Assembly (NCBI GenBank): GCA_946482565.1
Contig: CAMLSB010000045.1
Coordinates: forward strand, 1-12,153
DNA from: an uncultured Lysobacteraceae bacterium
GTDB taxonomy: Bacteria; Pseudomonadota; Gammaproteobacteria; Xanthomonadales; Xanthomonadaceae
Reading direction: 5' to 3'
DNA: 12,153 nt
Shown here in pieces: positions 5,246 through 12,153 of this stretch (positions are counted from its first letter, which is position 1; every line of letters starts with the position of its first letter). The notes beneath the pieces are model-generated. The model made no database searches. It was given only the letters and a program-made list of their open reading frames with translations, and was not told where the DNA came from. A program made the translations under genes and the position numbers.

Positions 5246-8200
5246 TCACGCCGCGCCGCCCGCGTCGGGCGTCGTGGAGTCGAGCGAAGCCAGCTCGTGC
5301 GCGACGGCTTCCGGCGAGTGCGTGTGCGGCGCGAGCAGCGCGTAGAACGCCGGGATCACGAACAGCGAAAGGAAGGTCGAGACGGCCACGCCGAACACGA
5401 TGACGATGCCGATCGTGCCGCGGCTGGCCGAGCCCGGGCCACCGGCGACCACCAGCGGGATCGCGCCCATGATGGTCGCGATCGACGTCATCAGGATCGG
5501 GCGCAGGCGGATCGCGGAGGCCTCGACGATCGCGTCGTGCACGCTGCGGCCCGCATCGCGCAGCTGGTTGGCGAATTCGACGATCAGGATGCCGTTCTTC
5601 GCCGCCAGGCCGACCAGCATCACCACGCCGATCTGCGAGAACAGGTTGAGCGTCCCGCCAGTGATCCACAGGCCGAGCAGCGCGCCGAGCACGCCCAGCG
5701 GCACGGTGAGCATGATCACCAGCGGGTGCAGGAAGCTCTCGAACTGCGCCGCGAGCGCCAGGTACACGATCAGCAGCGCGAGCGCGAAGGTCACCAGCAC
5801 CTCGCCCCCGGACTGCTGCAGCTCGCGCGATTCGCCCTTCCAGCTGACCTGAGCGTATTCGGGCAGGTCCTGGTCGACGACCTGCTGCGCCCATGCCACG
5901 GCATCGCCGAGGCGGTAGCCCGGCGCGAGGCCGGCGCTGAGCGTGATCGAGCGCAGGCGGTTGAAGCGGTTGAACGTGCCCGGCTCCGCGATCTCGCGCA
6001 GCGTCACCAGGTTCGACAGCGGCACCAGCGAGCCATCGGCCGCCCGCACCTGCAACGCGGACAGGTCGGCGACCGAGGCACGCGCGGCGCGGTCGGCCTG
6101 CACGACCACGTCGTACTCCTCGCCGTCCTCGACGAAGGTGGTGACGCGCAGGCCACCCATCATCGTCTCCAGCGCTTCCCCTATCGCGGTCGCGCTGACG
6201 CCCAGGTCCGCGGCGCGGGCGTGGTCGATGATCACGCGCATCTGCGGCCGCGTTTCCTTGTAGTCCGAGTCGGCGCCGACGAGGCCGGGATTCGCGTCCA
6301 TCTTCGCGAGCATGATGTCGCGCCAGCGCGCGAGCTCGGCGTAATCAGGGCCCCCGAGTACCAGCTGGAACGGCTGTCCGCGGGTCCGCACCAGGCCGCC
6401 GCCGACCTGGCTGCGCACGCGCACTCCGGTGAGGCCGTCGAACTTCTTCTGCAGCTCGGCGGCCACTTCCGCGGTGTCCTGCTTGCGGTCGCGCCAGTCG
6501 GCGAGGAACACGCTGGCGCGCGCGGTATGCATCTCCTCGCTGGCGCCGAAGCTGCCCGGCACGCGCGGGTTGACGCGCACGATGGGCTTGCCCGGGCCGA
6601 TCTCGCCGGCGAGGATCTTCTCGACCTGCTTCGTCTGCGCGACGGTGTAGTCGAAGCCCGCGCCTTCCGGTCCCTCGATGGCGAGCTGGAACGAGCCGCG
6701 ATCCTCGGCCGGCGCCAGTTCCGACGGCAGGTGCTTGAACAGCAGCACCGCGATGCCGACCGCCGCAAGCATGATCGCGGCGAACAGCCAGGTGCGGTGC
6801 ACGCTGCGCGCCAGCACCGAGCGATAGCCGCCGGCGACCTGCATGAAGCGCGCGTTGAGCCATTCGCTGACGCGGTTGCCATGCACCGCGTGCGGCCCGG
6901 TGTGCGGGCGCAGCAGCTTCGACGCCATCATCGGCGTCAGCGTCAGCGCCACGAACGCCGAGATCGCGACCGCCGCGGCCAGCGCCACCGACAACTCGCG
7001 GAACAATCGCCCGGTATTGCCCTGCAGGAACCCGACCGGCAGGAAGACCGCGATCAGCACCGCCGTCGTCGCCAGCACCGCGAACGCCACCTGCTTCGTG
7101 CCGCGCTGCGCCGCGACCAGCGCCGGCTCGCCGAGGTCCACGCGCCGCTGCACGTTCTCCACCACCACGATCGCGTCGTCCACGACGAGGCCGATGCACA
7201 GCACCAGGGCGAGCAGGGTCAGCAGGTTGATCGAGAACCCGAACGCGTACAGCGCGATGAACGAGGCGACCAGGCAGACCGGCACCGTGACCGCCGGGAT
7301 CAGCGCTGCGCGCACGCTGCCGAGGAACAGCCAGATCACCACCAGCACCAGCACGATCGCCTCGATCAGCGTGGCGTAGACGCGCTCCACGGCGGTGTCG
7401 ATGAAGGTAGTGGAATCGAACGCCACGTAGATGTCGGTGCCCGCCGGCAGCGTCGAGCGGATGCGCTCTGCTTCCGCCCGCGCCTCGCGCGCCACGTCCA
7501 GGCTGTTCGCGGTCGAGGTCTTGACGATGCCGATGCCGACCGCGGGCTCGCCGTTGCTGTGGTAATAGGCGCGGCGCTCGGCCGATTCCAGCGCGACGCG
7601 GGCGACGTCGCCGAGGACCACGACGTAGCCGTCCTTGCCCTTGGCGATCGGCATGCGCGCGAACGCTTCGGCGCTGGTGTAGTCGCGCGAGACGCGCAGC
7701 AGGAAATCTCGGTCCTTCGATTCGATCCGGCCGGCGCCGAGTTCGACGTTCTCCCTGCGCAGCGCGGCCTCGACGTCGGCGGCGGTCAGCCCGCGCGCGG
7801 CGAGCTTGTCGCCGTCGAGCCAGACCCGCATCGCGTAGCGCTGCGCGCCGCCGAGGAAGACCTGGGCGACGCCCTGCAGGCTCGAGAAGCGGTCGGTGAT
7901 GTAGCGGTCGGCGTAGTCGCTCAGCTGCAGCGTGTCCATCTTCGTGGACCGCAGGTTGAGCCAGATGATCGCGTCGGAATCGCTCTCGACCTTGCGGATC
8001 TCCGGCGCGTCGGCCTCGTCCGGCATGCGGTCGGCGACGCGGCTGACCGCATTGCGCACGTCGTTGGCGGCGGCCTCGATGTCGCGCGTGGGCAGGAACT
8101 CGATGCTGATGTTCGAGGAGCCGTTGCGGCTGCGCGAATCGATGGTGTTGATGCCCTCGATGCCGGCCAGCGCGTCTTCCAGCGCCTGGGTGACGCGGGT

Positions 8201-8380
8201 CTCGACCACCGCGGCCGACGCGCCGGGGTAGTCGACGCTCACCGACACGATCGGCGGATCGATCGCCGGCAGCTCGCGCAGGGTGAGCCGCAGGAACGAC
8301 ATCACGCCCAGCACGATCAATAGCAGGCTCATCACCGCGGCCAGGACGGGCCGCTTGATCGAAAGATCGGAAATCTTCAC
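5246..8380 (-). CDS. RND (HAE1/AcrB-type) multidrug efflux permease
   Basis: The 1044-residue inner-membrane proton antiporter is the pump of a tripartite efflux system, exporting hydrophobic or amphiphilic compounds. The family layout is visible: TM1 (about 10-30), the first large periplasmic loop (about 38-335, with DYPGASAAVVETRVTQALE), TM2-6 (about 336-485), TM7 near 533-550, the second periplasmic loop (about 552-860) and TM8-12 to about 1016. The proton-relay aspartates D401-D402 lie in TM4 (GLVVDDAIVVVENV) and the essential TM10 lysine is K928 (GLAAKNGILIVEFA). A longer frame to 8428 exists, but the family N-terminus (KISDLSIKRPVLA) starts at GTG 8378-8380, 10 nt after the adaptor stop, so that start is chosen. 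The substrate is not deducible. The gene is co-transcribed with the adaptor upstream and probably the methyltransferase downstream. Confidence 0.95.
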   Translation of the reverse strand: MKISDLSIKRPVLAAVMSLLLIVLGVMSFLRLTLRELPAIDPPIVSVSVDYPGASAAVVETRVTQALEDALAGIEGINTIDSRSRNGSSNISIEFLPTRDIEAAANDVRNAVSRVADRMPDEADAPEIRKVESDSDAIIWLNLRSTKMDTLQLSDYADRYITDRFSSLQGVAQVFLGGAQRYAMRVWLDGDKLAARGLTAADVEAALRRENVELGAGRIESKDRDFLLRVSRDYTSAEAFARMPIAKGKDGYVVVLGDVARVALESAERRAYYHSNGEPAVGIGIVKTSTANSLDVAREARAEAERIRSTLPAGTDIYVAFDSTTFIDTAVERVYATLIEAIVLVLVVIWLFLGSVRAALIPAVTVPVCLVASFIALYAFGFSINLLTLLALVLCIGLVVDDAIVVVENVQRRVDLGEPALVAAQRGTKQVAFAVLATTAVLIAVFLPVGFLQGNTGRLFRELSVALAAAVAISAFVALTLTPMMASKLLRPHTGPHAVHGNRVSEWLNARFMQVAGGYRSVLARSVHRTWLFAAIMLAAVGIAVLLFKHLPSELAPAEDRGSFQLAIEGPEGAGFDYTVAQTKQVEKILAGEIGPGKPIVRVNPRVPGSFGASEEMHTARASVFLADWRDRKQDTAEVAAELQKKFDGLTGVRVRSQVGGGLVRTRGQPFQLVLGGPDYAELARWRDIMLAKMDANPGLVGADSDYKETRPQMRVIIDHARAADLGVSATAIGEALETMMGGLRVTTFVEDGEEYDVVVQADRAARASVADLSALQVRAADGSLVPLSNLVTLREIAEPGTFNRFNRLRSITLSAGLAPGYRLGDAVAWAQQVVDQDLPEYAQVSWKGESRELQQSGGEVLVTFALALLIVYLALAAQFESFLHPLVIMLTVPLGVLGALLGLWITGGTLNLFSQIGVVMLVGLAAKNGILIVEFANQLRDAGRSVHDAIVEASAIRLRPILMTSIATIMGAIPLVVAGGPGSASRGTIGIVIVFGVAVSTFLSLFVIPAFYALLAPHTHSPEAVAHELASLDSTTPDAGGAA

Positions 8381-8390
8381 CGTGCGGCCA

Positions 8391-9506
8391 TCACTTCGCG
8401 GGCGCGGCAGGCGCGGTGCGCGGGGCACTCGCGGCGGGCGCCGCGACCGCGGGCGCGACGGCCTCGACCGCGTCGCCGTCGTGCAGCTTGCCGACGCCGT
8501 CGGTCACGATGCGGTCGCCGGCCTTCACGCCCGAGCGCAGCATCGCCTTGCCGGGCACGCGGCCGCCGACCACGACGTCGGCCTTCGCGACCTTGCCGTC
8601 GGCGCCGACGCGCCAGACGAAGGTTTCGGTGCCGACCTGCTGCACGGCGATTTCGGGCACGACCACCGCCGGGCGCTCGCCGCGCGTGAGCCGCACGTCC
8701 ACCAGCATGCCGGGCCTCAGCGCGCGATCGGGATTCGGGAAGTCGGCGCGGACCATCGCCGCGCGCGAACCGGTGTCCAGGCGCGCGGACACCACGTCGA
8801 CGATGCCGTCGAAGCTGCGGTCGGGCCATGCGTCGGTGGTGCCGGAGACGGCCTGGGCGGGGGCGACGCCGGAGAGTTCGGTTTCCGGCACCGGGAAATC
8901 GACGTACACGCGATGCACGTCGTCGAGCGTCGCGATCACGGTGCCCGGCGTGACCAGCGCGCCCGGGCTGACCTGGCGGATGCCGAGCACGCCCGCGAAC
9001 GGCGCGCGGATCACGCGGTCGGAGAGGTTCGCGCGGACCTGCGCGACCTGCGCGCGGGCCGCGTCCCGGGTGGCGCGCTGCGCGTCGAGCGCCGAACGGG
9101 CGATGAGCTGCTGCCCGGCGAGCTGCGACTGCCGCTCGAACTGGCGCTGGGCTTCCTCCGCGGTGGCCTGGGCCGCCGTCAGCGCCGCCTGCTGCTGGAG
9201 TCCCGACAGGGTGACCAGCGGCGCGCCGCGCGCGACCGATTGGCCGCTCTCGAAGTGCACCTGCTCGACGGTCTCGCTCACCTTGGCGGTGACGGTCACC
9301 GATTCGTGCGCGGCGACCGTGCCGAGCGCGCGCAGCTCGTCTCGCCAGGGCTGTTCGCGCACGGTCTCGATCGCCACCGGCACGGGCTTGCCGCCCGGGC
9401 CGCCCTTCGCGTTGCCCGTGCCGTTGCGCTGGCAGGCCACCGCCAGCAGGCACAGGACCAGGCCGCCGGCGAGGCGCCAGCGCATTCCGGAATCGCTTGC
9501 AGTCAT
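8391..9506 (-). CDS. RND efflux periplasmic adaptor (membrane fusion) lipoprotein
   Basis: The 371-residue adaptor links the inner-membrane pump to an outer-membrane channel. The N-terminus is a lipoprotein signal with a lipobox-like LLAVAC, C25 being the likely lipidated residue. It is followed by a Gly-rich spacer and the first lipoyl/barrel-sandwich half (about 60-100, VTVTAKVSETVEQVHFESGQSVARG). A Gln/Ala-rich alpha-helical hairpin spans about 103-165, and the second lipoyl half has RAPFAGVLGIRQVSPGALV (167-185). The beta-barrel domain follows (about 195-275, ending RPGMLVDVRL), then a membrane-proximal domain and an Ala/Pro-rich tail (347-371). ATG 9506 is the longest start. An in-frame ATG at 9485 would give a more typical short signal (MRWRLAGG, Cys at 18), and neither has a clear Shine-Dalgarno. 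Its stop is 10 nt before the permease GTG. Confidence 0.93.
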   Translation of the reverse strand: MTASDSGMRWRLAGGLVLCLLAVACQRNGTGNAKGGPGGKPVPVAIETVREQPWRDELRALGTVAAHESVTVTAKVSETVEQVHFESGQSVARGAPLVTLSGLQQQAALTAAQATAEEAQRQFERQSQLAGQQLIARSALDAQRATRDAARAQVAQVRANLSDRVIRAPFAGVLGIRQVSPGALVTPGTVIATLDDVHRVYVDFPVPETELSGVAPAQAVSGTTDAWPDRSFDGIVDVVSARLDTGSRAAMVRADFPNPDRALRPGMLVDVRLTRGERPAVVVPEIAVQQVGTETFVWRVGADGKVAKADVVVGGRVPGKAMLRSGVKAGDRIVTDGVGKLHDGDAVEAVAPAVAAPAASAPRTAPAAPAK

Positions 9507-9533
9507 GCCGGCATTCTAGTCGGCGACCATGAG

Positions 9534-9564
9534 GACCGGCGCATGCCTTCGGGCATGGCCGGTC
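9534..9564. other. Strong hairpin (UUCG loop on + strand) upstream of the efflux adaptor gene
   Basis: GACCGGC (9534-9540) pairs with GCCGGTC (9558-9564), then G9541 is bulged, then CATGCC (9542-9547) pairs with GGCATG (9552-9557) around TTCG (9548-9551). On the plus strand this is a 13-bp stem with a C(UUCG)G tetraloop. On the minus strand, the direction of the flanking genes, the loop reads CGAA. It lies 28 nt before the adaptor ATG. No U-tract follows on either strand. Confidence 0.6.
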
Positions 9565-9579
9565 GCGGTCAACCGCGGC

Positions 9580-9602
9580 GCCCCGCGCGCGTAGCGCGGG
9601 GC
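9580..9602 (-). terminator. Hairpin after the aldolase gene, probable terminator
   Basis: GCCCCGCGC (9580-9588) and GCGCGGGGC (9594-9602) form a perfect 9-bp G+C stem with a 5-nt loop, 11 nt beyond the aldolase stop. There is no U-run, so it would be a non-canonical or leaky terminator. Only about 107 nt separate the aldolase stop and the adaptor start, so efflux genes may receive read-through. Confidence 0.5.
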
Positions 9603-9613
9603 GGGTCGGCCGG

Positions 9614-10624
9614 TCAGCCCGCCTTCGACCAGCGGCCGAGCGCCGCCATGCCGTTGTCGCGCGCGCGCTCCAGCACCATCGCCTGCGCCTTGGCCACGTT
9701 GGCGTGGATATCCTGCGACCAGATCTTCAGCGCGGCCGACTGCATCGCGCGGCCATAGCTAAAGCTCAGGGGCCACGGGTTCGGGCCCATGCGGTTCATC
9801 GCGTCGAGGTGCGCGGTTGCGTCCTCGTCGCTCTGGCCGCCGGACAGGAACACGATGCCCGGCAGGATCGCCGGCACCGACGACTTCAGGCACATGAGCG
9901 TGGATTCGGCGACTTCCTCGACGCTGGCCTGCTCGTCGCAGTCCTTGCCGGACACGACCATCGACGCCTTCAGGATCGTGCCCTCGAGCATCACGTTCTG
10001 GTTGAACAGCGCGTCGAACAGCGAGCGCAACACGACCTCGGTGACTTCGAAGCAGGTCTCGATGTCGTGGTCGCCATCCATGATGACCTCCGGCTCGACC
10101 ATCGGGACGATGCCCTGCTCCTGGCACAGCGCGGCGTAGCGCGCGAGCGCATGGGCGTTGGCCTCGATGCAGGTGCCCGACGGCATGTCCTCGCCGATGT
10201 TGATCACCGCGCGCCATTTGGCGAATCGCGCCCCGAGGCCGTAGTACTCCTTCAGGCGGTCGCGCAGGCCGTCCAGGCCCTCGGTGACCAGTTCGCCGGG
10301 GAAGCCGGCGAGCGGCATCGCGCCCTTGTCGACCTTGATGCCGGGGATGATGCCGTTCTGCGCCATCAGCTTCGCGAACGGAACGCCGGCCTTCGTCGAC
10401 TGGCGCAGGGTCTCGTCGTACAGGATCGCGCCGGAGATGTGCTCGCCCAGGCCCGGCGTCGCGAGCAGCATCTCGCGGTAGGCGCGTCGGTTCTCCTCGG
10501 TGTTCTCCACGCCCACGCCGGCGAAGCGCTTGGCGATGGTGCCCGTGGATTCGTCGATGGCGATGATGCCCTTGCCCGGCGCCACCATGGCGCGGGCGGT
10601 CTCGGCAAGCTGTTCGATGCTCAT
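9614..10624 (-). CDS. fba: Class I fructose-bisphosphate aldolase
   Basis: The enzyme cleaves fructose 1,6-bisphosphate to dihydroxyacetone phosphate and glyceraldehyde 3-phosphate in glycolysis, and catalyses the reverse in gluconeogenesis. The 336-residue sequence is the metal-independent Schiff-base type resembling animal and plant aldolases. It has GKGIIAIDEST (17-27, D24), GIKVDKG (95-101), FAKWRAVI (134-141, K136), MVEPEVIMDGDHD (175-187, E177), and the active-site signature VMLEGTILKAS (211-221) with Schiff-base K219. The phosphate-binding FLSGGQSDEDA (259-269) is also present. The C-terminus is short and lacks the terminal tyrosine of mammalian enzymes. A perfect TATAAT lies 33 nt upstream of the ATG. 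Pyruvate kinase lies upstream on the same strand with one gene between, so this is a glycolytic neighbourhood. Confidence 0.96.
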   Translation of the reverse strand: MSIEQLAETARAMVAPGKGIIAIDESTGTIAKRFAGVGVENTEENRRAYREMLLATPGLGEHISGAILYDETLRQSTKAGVPFAKLMAQNGIIPGIKVDKGAMPLAGFPGELVTEGLDGLRDRLKEYYGLGARFAKWRAVINIGEDMPSGTCIEANAHALARYAALCQEQGIVPMVEPEVIMDGDHDIETCFEVTEVVLRSLFDALFNQNVMLEGTILKASMVVSGKDCDEQASVEEVAESTLMCLKSSVPAILPGIVFLSGGQSDEDATAHLDAMNRMGPNPWPLSFSYGRAMQSAALKIWSQDIHANVAKAQAMVLERARDNGMAALGRWSKAG

Positions 10625-10656
10625 GGCGGGTCCGGTTTGGCGGCGGGTAGCCGCTC

Positions 10657-10662
10657 ATTATA
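10657..10662 (-). promoter_or_regulatory. Perfect -10 box (TATAAT) for the aldolase gene
   Basis: The minus strand reads TATAAT here, rare in such G+C-rich DNA, placing a start about 7 nt further on (near 10650) and a leader of about 25 nt before the ATG at 10624. No TTGACA-like -35 is present at 16-18 nt spacing (the sequence there is GGCGGT/GCGGTG). An activator or a sequence-tolerant -35 would have to compensate. Confidence 0.6.
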
Positions 10663-10712
10663 GCCGCCCCCGGCCATTCACCGCCCCGCGCCGGGCGCGG
10701 GCCACCCGCGGG

Positions 10713-10737
10713 GATCGGCGACCACTGGTCGCCGATC
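10713..10737 (-). terminator. 25-nt near-perfect palindrome after the TonB-like gene, probable terminator
   Basis: GATCGGCGACCA (10713-10724) and TGGTCGCCGATC (10726-10737) are perfect inverted repeats around a single base. As RNA this gives an 11-bp stem with a 3-nt loop. It begins 13 nt past the TAA of the TonB-like gene and lies upstream of the aldolase promoter. There is no U-tract. Its 10719-10738 part is repeated exactly inside the preceding gene at 11291-11310. Confidence 0.5.
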
Positions 10738-10750
10738 TCGCCCTGGCCTC

Positions 10751-11407
10751 TTACATCGGCTTCACTTGCGACTTCTCCGCGGCCCTTTCATTGGCGGTGT
10801 TCCTCGCGGACTGGCTCTTCGCGTCCTGCTCCCGCTGCAGCAGCGTGAGCTGCCGGAGACGCTCTTCCACGCCCGGATCGATGGCCAGTTCGCTGTAGAT
10901 GCCGCGCGACATGATCCGGCCGGCGCGACCGTCGTAACGCAGCTCGACCAGCCGCGCGGTGAGGTCGCTGATCTCGCAGTGCTGCTTCGTGGCCGCGGTG
11001 GCGGCCGGCGTGCCGAAGACGAAGGTTGCCGCGGTGTACACCGGCTTGGACGAAGCGTCCTTGGGCGTGTAACGCCACTGGGCGAGCGCCCGCGAGGACA
11101 GGTCCGCGAAGTCCGCCCAGAACTGCTTGCGCCCACGCGAGTTGCTACCCGACGTCCACGACTTCAGCAGCGAAAAATCGGAAGTGGAGCCGTCCGCATT
11201 CACGAGGTAGCCGATGACCAGGCAGACTTCCTCGGGGTTCGCGGCATACGCCGGCGGATAGGGCGGCATCAGCTGGCTGCCGGCGACCATCGACCACTGG
11301 TCGCCGATCTTGCCTTCGTCCGCGATCCGGATCTTGTTGTCCCCGGCGGCGAAGGCCGGCAATGCAGCGGCGACCAGCGCCGCCAGCAGGAGGGTCCGAG
11401 CGTTCAT
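10751..11407 (-). CDS. Secreted protein with a TonB-C-terminal-like domain
   Basis: The 218-residue product begins with a signal peptide (MNARTLLLAALVAAALPAFA, cleavage probable before AGD). The frame extends to 11470, but those 21 extra residues precede the signal sequence, so ATG 11407 is chosen; a weak GGGG run lies about 9 nt upstream. Residues about 49-133 (PPYPPAYAANPEEVCLVIGYLVNADGS and, later, SSRALAQWRYTPKD and TAATFVFG) match the pattern of TonB C-terminal domains: Y-P, a V-x-hydrophobic strand, N-x-D-G, and A-L-x-x-W-R-Y-x-P. It lacks the membrane anchor plus Pro-rich stalk of true TonB. C62 and C144 could form a disulfide. The rest (150-218) is charged and helical (EERLRQLTLLQREQDAKSQ). 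It probably acts in the periplasm; its function is unknown. Its position between pyruvate kinase and aldolase genes is odd. Confidence 0.75.
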   Translation of the reverse strand: MNARTLLLAALVAAALPAFAAGDNKIRIADEGKIGDQWSMVAGSQLMPPYPPAYAANPEEVCLVIGYLVNADGSTSDFSLLKSWTSGSNSRGRKQFWADFADLSSRALAQWRYTPKDASSKPVYTAATFVFGTPAATAATKQHCEISDLTARLVELRYDGRAGRIMSRGIYSELAIDPGVEERLRQLTLLQREQDAKSQSARNTANERAAEKSQVKPM

Positions 11408-11466
11408 CGTGCATGCCCCAGTCGAGTTGGTCTGGTGGTTTGAATAGCACCGGCGGGGGCGGTCGG

Positions 11467-12153
11467 TCAAATCTCCCCGAGCCCCTCTGCGGTCCCGTCG
11501 GCGCCGACCTGCAGCAGGCGCAGGGTGTTCGTTGCGCCGTGATGTTCCATGTGGTCGCCGCTCGTGAAGACGACCCGGTCGCCCGCCGCCAGGAGGCCTG
11601 CGCCGTGCAGGGCCTTGACCGCTTCGCGGGCCGCCTCGCGGGTGGCCAGGCCGCGGCTGTCGAAGGCCACGGGCTCCACGTCGCGCATCAGCGTCATGCG
11701 CCGGCGCGCGCCGGCATGGCGCGAGAGGCCGTAGATCGGCACGTTCGAGCGGTAGCGCGACAGGTAGCGCGCGGTGCCGCCGGATTCGGTCATCGCCACG
11801 ATGGCGCGCACGCCGATGTGGTCGGACAGGAACATCGCCGCCATCGCGATCGCCTGGTCGGCGCGCTGGAGATTGCGCTGCGCCTTCTCGAAATCGGTAT
11901 CCATCTCGAACTGCTTCTCGGCGCCGACGCAGATCCGCGCCATCGCCTCGACCGCCTTCAGCGGATAACTGCCGGCGGCCGTTTCCTGCGACAGCATCAC
12001 CGCGTCGGTCCCGTCGATCACCGCGTTGGCGACGTCGAGCACCTCGGCGCGCGTCGGCATCGGGCTCTCGACCATCGACTGCAGCATCTGCGTGGCGGTG
12101 ATCACGACCTTGCTGCGCGCCAGCGACTCGCGGATGATCTTCTTCTGCAGGCC
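11467..12153 (-). CDS. pyk: Pyruvate kinase, C-terminal part (5' end outside window)
   Basis: The open frame runs off the right edge of the window; 228 C-terminal residues are present. Pyruvate kinase makes pyruvate and ATP from phosphoenolpyruvate and ADP. The fragment starts GLQKKIIRESLARSKVVITA, the end of the catalytic barrel, followed by TQMLQSMVESPMPTRAEVLDVANAV and DGTDAVMLSQETAAG (47-61), all hallmark motifs. The C-terminal allosteric domain follows, with MTESGGTARYLSRYRSNVPIYGLSRH (121-146) and the ending TSGDHMEHHGATNTLRLLQVG (197-217), which is closer to the PykA branch than to PykF. The apparent start at GTG 12105 is internal to the conserved domain and is not a real start. The stop is 59 nt before the signal-peptide ATG of the next gene; TATTCA on the minus strand at 11441-11446 is a poor -10 candidate for that gene. 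Confidence 0.95.
   Translation of the reverse strand, partial: GLQKKIIRESLARSKVVITATQMLQSMVESPMPTRAEVLDVANAVIDGTDAVMLSQETAAGSYPLKAVEAMARICVGAEKQFEMDTDFEKAQRNLQRADQAIAMAAMFLSDHIGVRAIVAMTESGGTARYLSRYRSNVPIYGLSRHAGARRRMTLMRDVEPVAFDSRGLATREAAREAVKALHGAGLLAAGDRVVFTSGDHMEHHGATNTLRLLQVGADGTAEGLGEI

Noticed and set aside
4309..5403. Open frame through the palindromic elements and across the methyltransferase gene
   Set aside because: It is Arg-rich and antisense to a clear SpoU-family gene. It exists only because the region is stop-poor.
5081..8323. 1080-residue open frame on the + strand, antisense to the RND permease gene
   Set aside because: It is Arg/His/Asp-rich low-complexity sequence with no domain motifs. 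It mirrors the real gene, where high G+C at third positions removes stop codons from the antisense frame.
8381..8428. ATG start at 8428 for the RND permease
   Set aside because: It would overlap the adaptor coding region and add a Pro/Arg-rich leader not seen in RND pumps. GTG 8380 gives the standard N-terminus.
8283..9758. 491-residue + strand frame and alternative - strand frames over the adaptor gene
   Set aside because: They are low-complexity shadow frames, and the 8391-9506 frame has the adaptor motifs.
11408..11470. Start at 11470 for the TonB-like gene
   Set aside because: It would put 21 polar residues before a clear signal peptide and overlap the pyruvate kinase stop.
11467..12105. 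GTG at 12105 as the pyruvate kinase start
   Set aside because: The conserved pyruvate kinase sequence (GLQKKIIRESLARSKV) continues in frame to the window edge, so the gene is cut by the window and does not start here.

Overview
The window is very GC-rich, with G or C at most third codon positions. Its proteins look like those of the Lysobacteraceae/Xanthomonadaceae (Lysobacter, Luteimonas, Xanthomonas relatives). That assignment is inferred from recognised protein families and gene style, not from a database search. No phage genes, transposases, CRISPR arrays, tRNAs or rRNAs were seen. Most of the content is ordinary chromosomal housekeeping and transport.

Layout. (a) 1-615: the 3' end of an SLC13/DASS-type permease gene (+), whose stop codon overlaps the stop of a convergent small Rieske [2Fe-2S] gene (612-1019, -). 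(b) 1095-2526 (+): a one-helix membrane protein of unknown function, a fumarylacetoacetate-hydrolase-family enzyme whose GTG start overlaps the previous stop (GTGA), and the mechanosensitive channel mscL. (c) 2674-4086 (+): a secreted M28 zinc peptidase of the carboxypeptidase Q type, followed by a good hairpin terminator. (d) 4087-4500: a 414-nt gap between convergent genes. It holds two large inverted-repeat elements in opposite orientation that share a conserved core but have different, self-complementary arms, plus a possible decayed third stem-loop. (e) 9506 down to 4501 (-): an RND efflux adaptor lipoprotein, an RND permease and a TrmH/SpoU-family RNA methyltransferase, closely spaced and probably one transcript. 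(f) 12153 down to 9614 (-): the C-terminal part of pyruvate kinase, a secreted TonB-C-terminal-like protein and a class I fructose-bisphosphate aldolase with its own perfect TATAAT box.

How they fit together. Pyruvate kinase and aldolase form a glycolysis neighbourhood with an unrelated-looking periplasmic protein inserted between them. The adaptor and permease make two thirds of a tripartite efflux pump; no outer-membrane channel or regulator gene lies in the window, so the pump must borrow an outer-membrane factor encoded elsewhere.

The most unusual item is the pair of palindromic elements at 4161-4278 and 4361-4474. Their arms appear homologous yet differ between copies in a compensated way. 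Each has a single non-Watson-Crick pair, which is a U-G wobble at the sixth pair from the outer end when read in the orientation of the core. This points to selection on, or templated maintenance of, a folded structure.
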